From: a bacterium UBP4_UBA6127
Lineage (GTDB): Bacteria > UBP4 > UBA4092
DNA: 33,024 bases
Direction: 5' to 3'
Assembly (NCBI GenBank): GCA_002428325.1
Contig: DIVR01000073.1
Span: 1-33,024, forward strand
The notes below the pieces were generated by a model. The model ran no database searches, was not told the origin of the DNA, and saw only the letters and a program-made list of their open reading frames with translations. The position numbers and the translations under genes are program-made. Below are positions 32,719 through 33,024 of the stretch, one piece after another (position 1 is the first letter of the stretch; each line of letters starts with the position of its first letter).

Positions 32719-33024
32719 TCAAAGGGCCAAAGCCAAGTTTAGCACCTTCTGACGGGAGTGATGGGTAATCCAAGCTCCTAATGCAAAGCATTGGAAACGA
32801 ATCAGGGTGAGCGTCTTCTGTTTTTTTCTTTCAAGACGATTTGCCGGAAGAGGCTCAACAGGTGATAGGCTACCATGATAAATCGGAAAGCGGCCTTCGT
32901 GGGAAAGAACCGGCTCAAACAAAAGTTATCCACGCCAAAGGCATATTTCAATTCCTTAATCCGATTCTCCGCATCGCCTCGATTCTTATAAAGGGTCCAA
33001 ATGTGGGTCATGGGAAGGGTCAAA
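32719..33024 (-). pseudogene. IS1380-family transposase, 3' part, frameshifted and cut by window edge
   Basis: The minus-strand frame entering from the window edge reads WTLYKNRGDAENRIKELKY, then GVDNFC and AAFRFIMVAYHLLSLFRQ, the C-terminal DDE region of IS1380-type transposases, which includes the family's YxxRGDAENRIKELK signature. The frame stops at 32802, but the family's normal C-terminus (KKQKTLTLIRF, FALGAWITHHSRQKVLNLALAL) continues in another frame to 32719. The shift falls at a run of seven A on the minus strand (32821-32827); eight would keep the frame. It may be an inactivated copy, a slippage site or an assembly error. The N-terminal part lies outside the window. CCCAGATTATGCATTA near 32668-32683 is a possible element end, unproven. 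Confidence 0.8.

Overview
This window is bacterial, of moderate G+C (estimated by eye, not computed), with short intergenic gaps, Shine-Dalgarno sites of the GGAGG type and ordinary intrinsic terminators. The type IV pilus genes (ATPase, inner-membrane platform, several short pilins ending in a shared DPSNGTVSRGNIV-type tail), a fused-subunit 2-oxoacid:ferredoxin oxidoreductase, a bacterial deoxyhypusine-synthase homologue and a large heparinase-like protein suggest an uncultivated, probably anaerobic Gram-negative-type lineage. The sequence alone does not let me name the phylum.

Layout. (1) 1-8187, plus strand: a tightly coupled signalling operon. It encodes a ClpB-type AAA+ protein (cut by the window edge), an NrdG/PflA-like radical SAM activase, a zinc-ribbon/FHA protein, a PP2C phosphatase, a membrane-anchored Ser/Thr kinase with four internal ~80-residue repeats, and a membrane protein with a seven-blade propeller. 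(2) 8322-8397, minus: tRNA-Ala(GGC). (3) 8721-12388, plus: promoter, pilB, pilC and a FimT/GspH-like pseudopilin. (4) 12412-13119: a four-helix-bundle (S23/IVP-like) gene enclosed by inverted arrays of a 9-bp repeat, lying exactly between the pilus operon and three convergent pilin genes. (5) 13141-15130, minus: three tandem paralogous pilin genes, two followed by related terminators. (6) 15286-19565, plus: ketopantoate reductase, an ornithine-type decarboxylase, a deoxyhypusine-synthase-like enzyme (polyamine module), then a fluoride channel and a DUF190 protein. (7) 19634-24643, minus: an HD-GYP-like membrane protein without a GYP motif, ACT-malic enzyme, an inositol-phosphatase-like protein, an MTH1187 thiamine-binding-type protein and a Gfo/Idh/MocA oxidoreductase. 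(8) 25065-29352, plus: asd, then a secreted heparinase II/III-like protein whose signal-peptide codons overlap the asd terminator. (9) 29802-32486, plus: korA-korB. (10) 32719-33024, minus: the 3' part of an IS1380-type transposase with a frameshift.

Two regions look most novel. The first is the kinase/phosphatase/FHA operon, which brings in an AAA+ unfoldase-like protein and a radical SAM activase with no visible glycyl-radical enzyme. The second is the four-helix-bundle gene inside inverted 9-bp arrays, which resembles a free-standing relative of the intervening sequences found in bacterial 23S rRNA.
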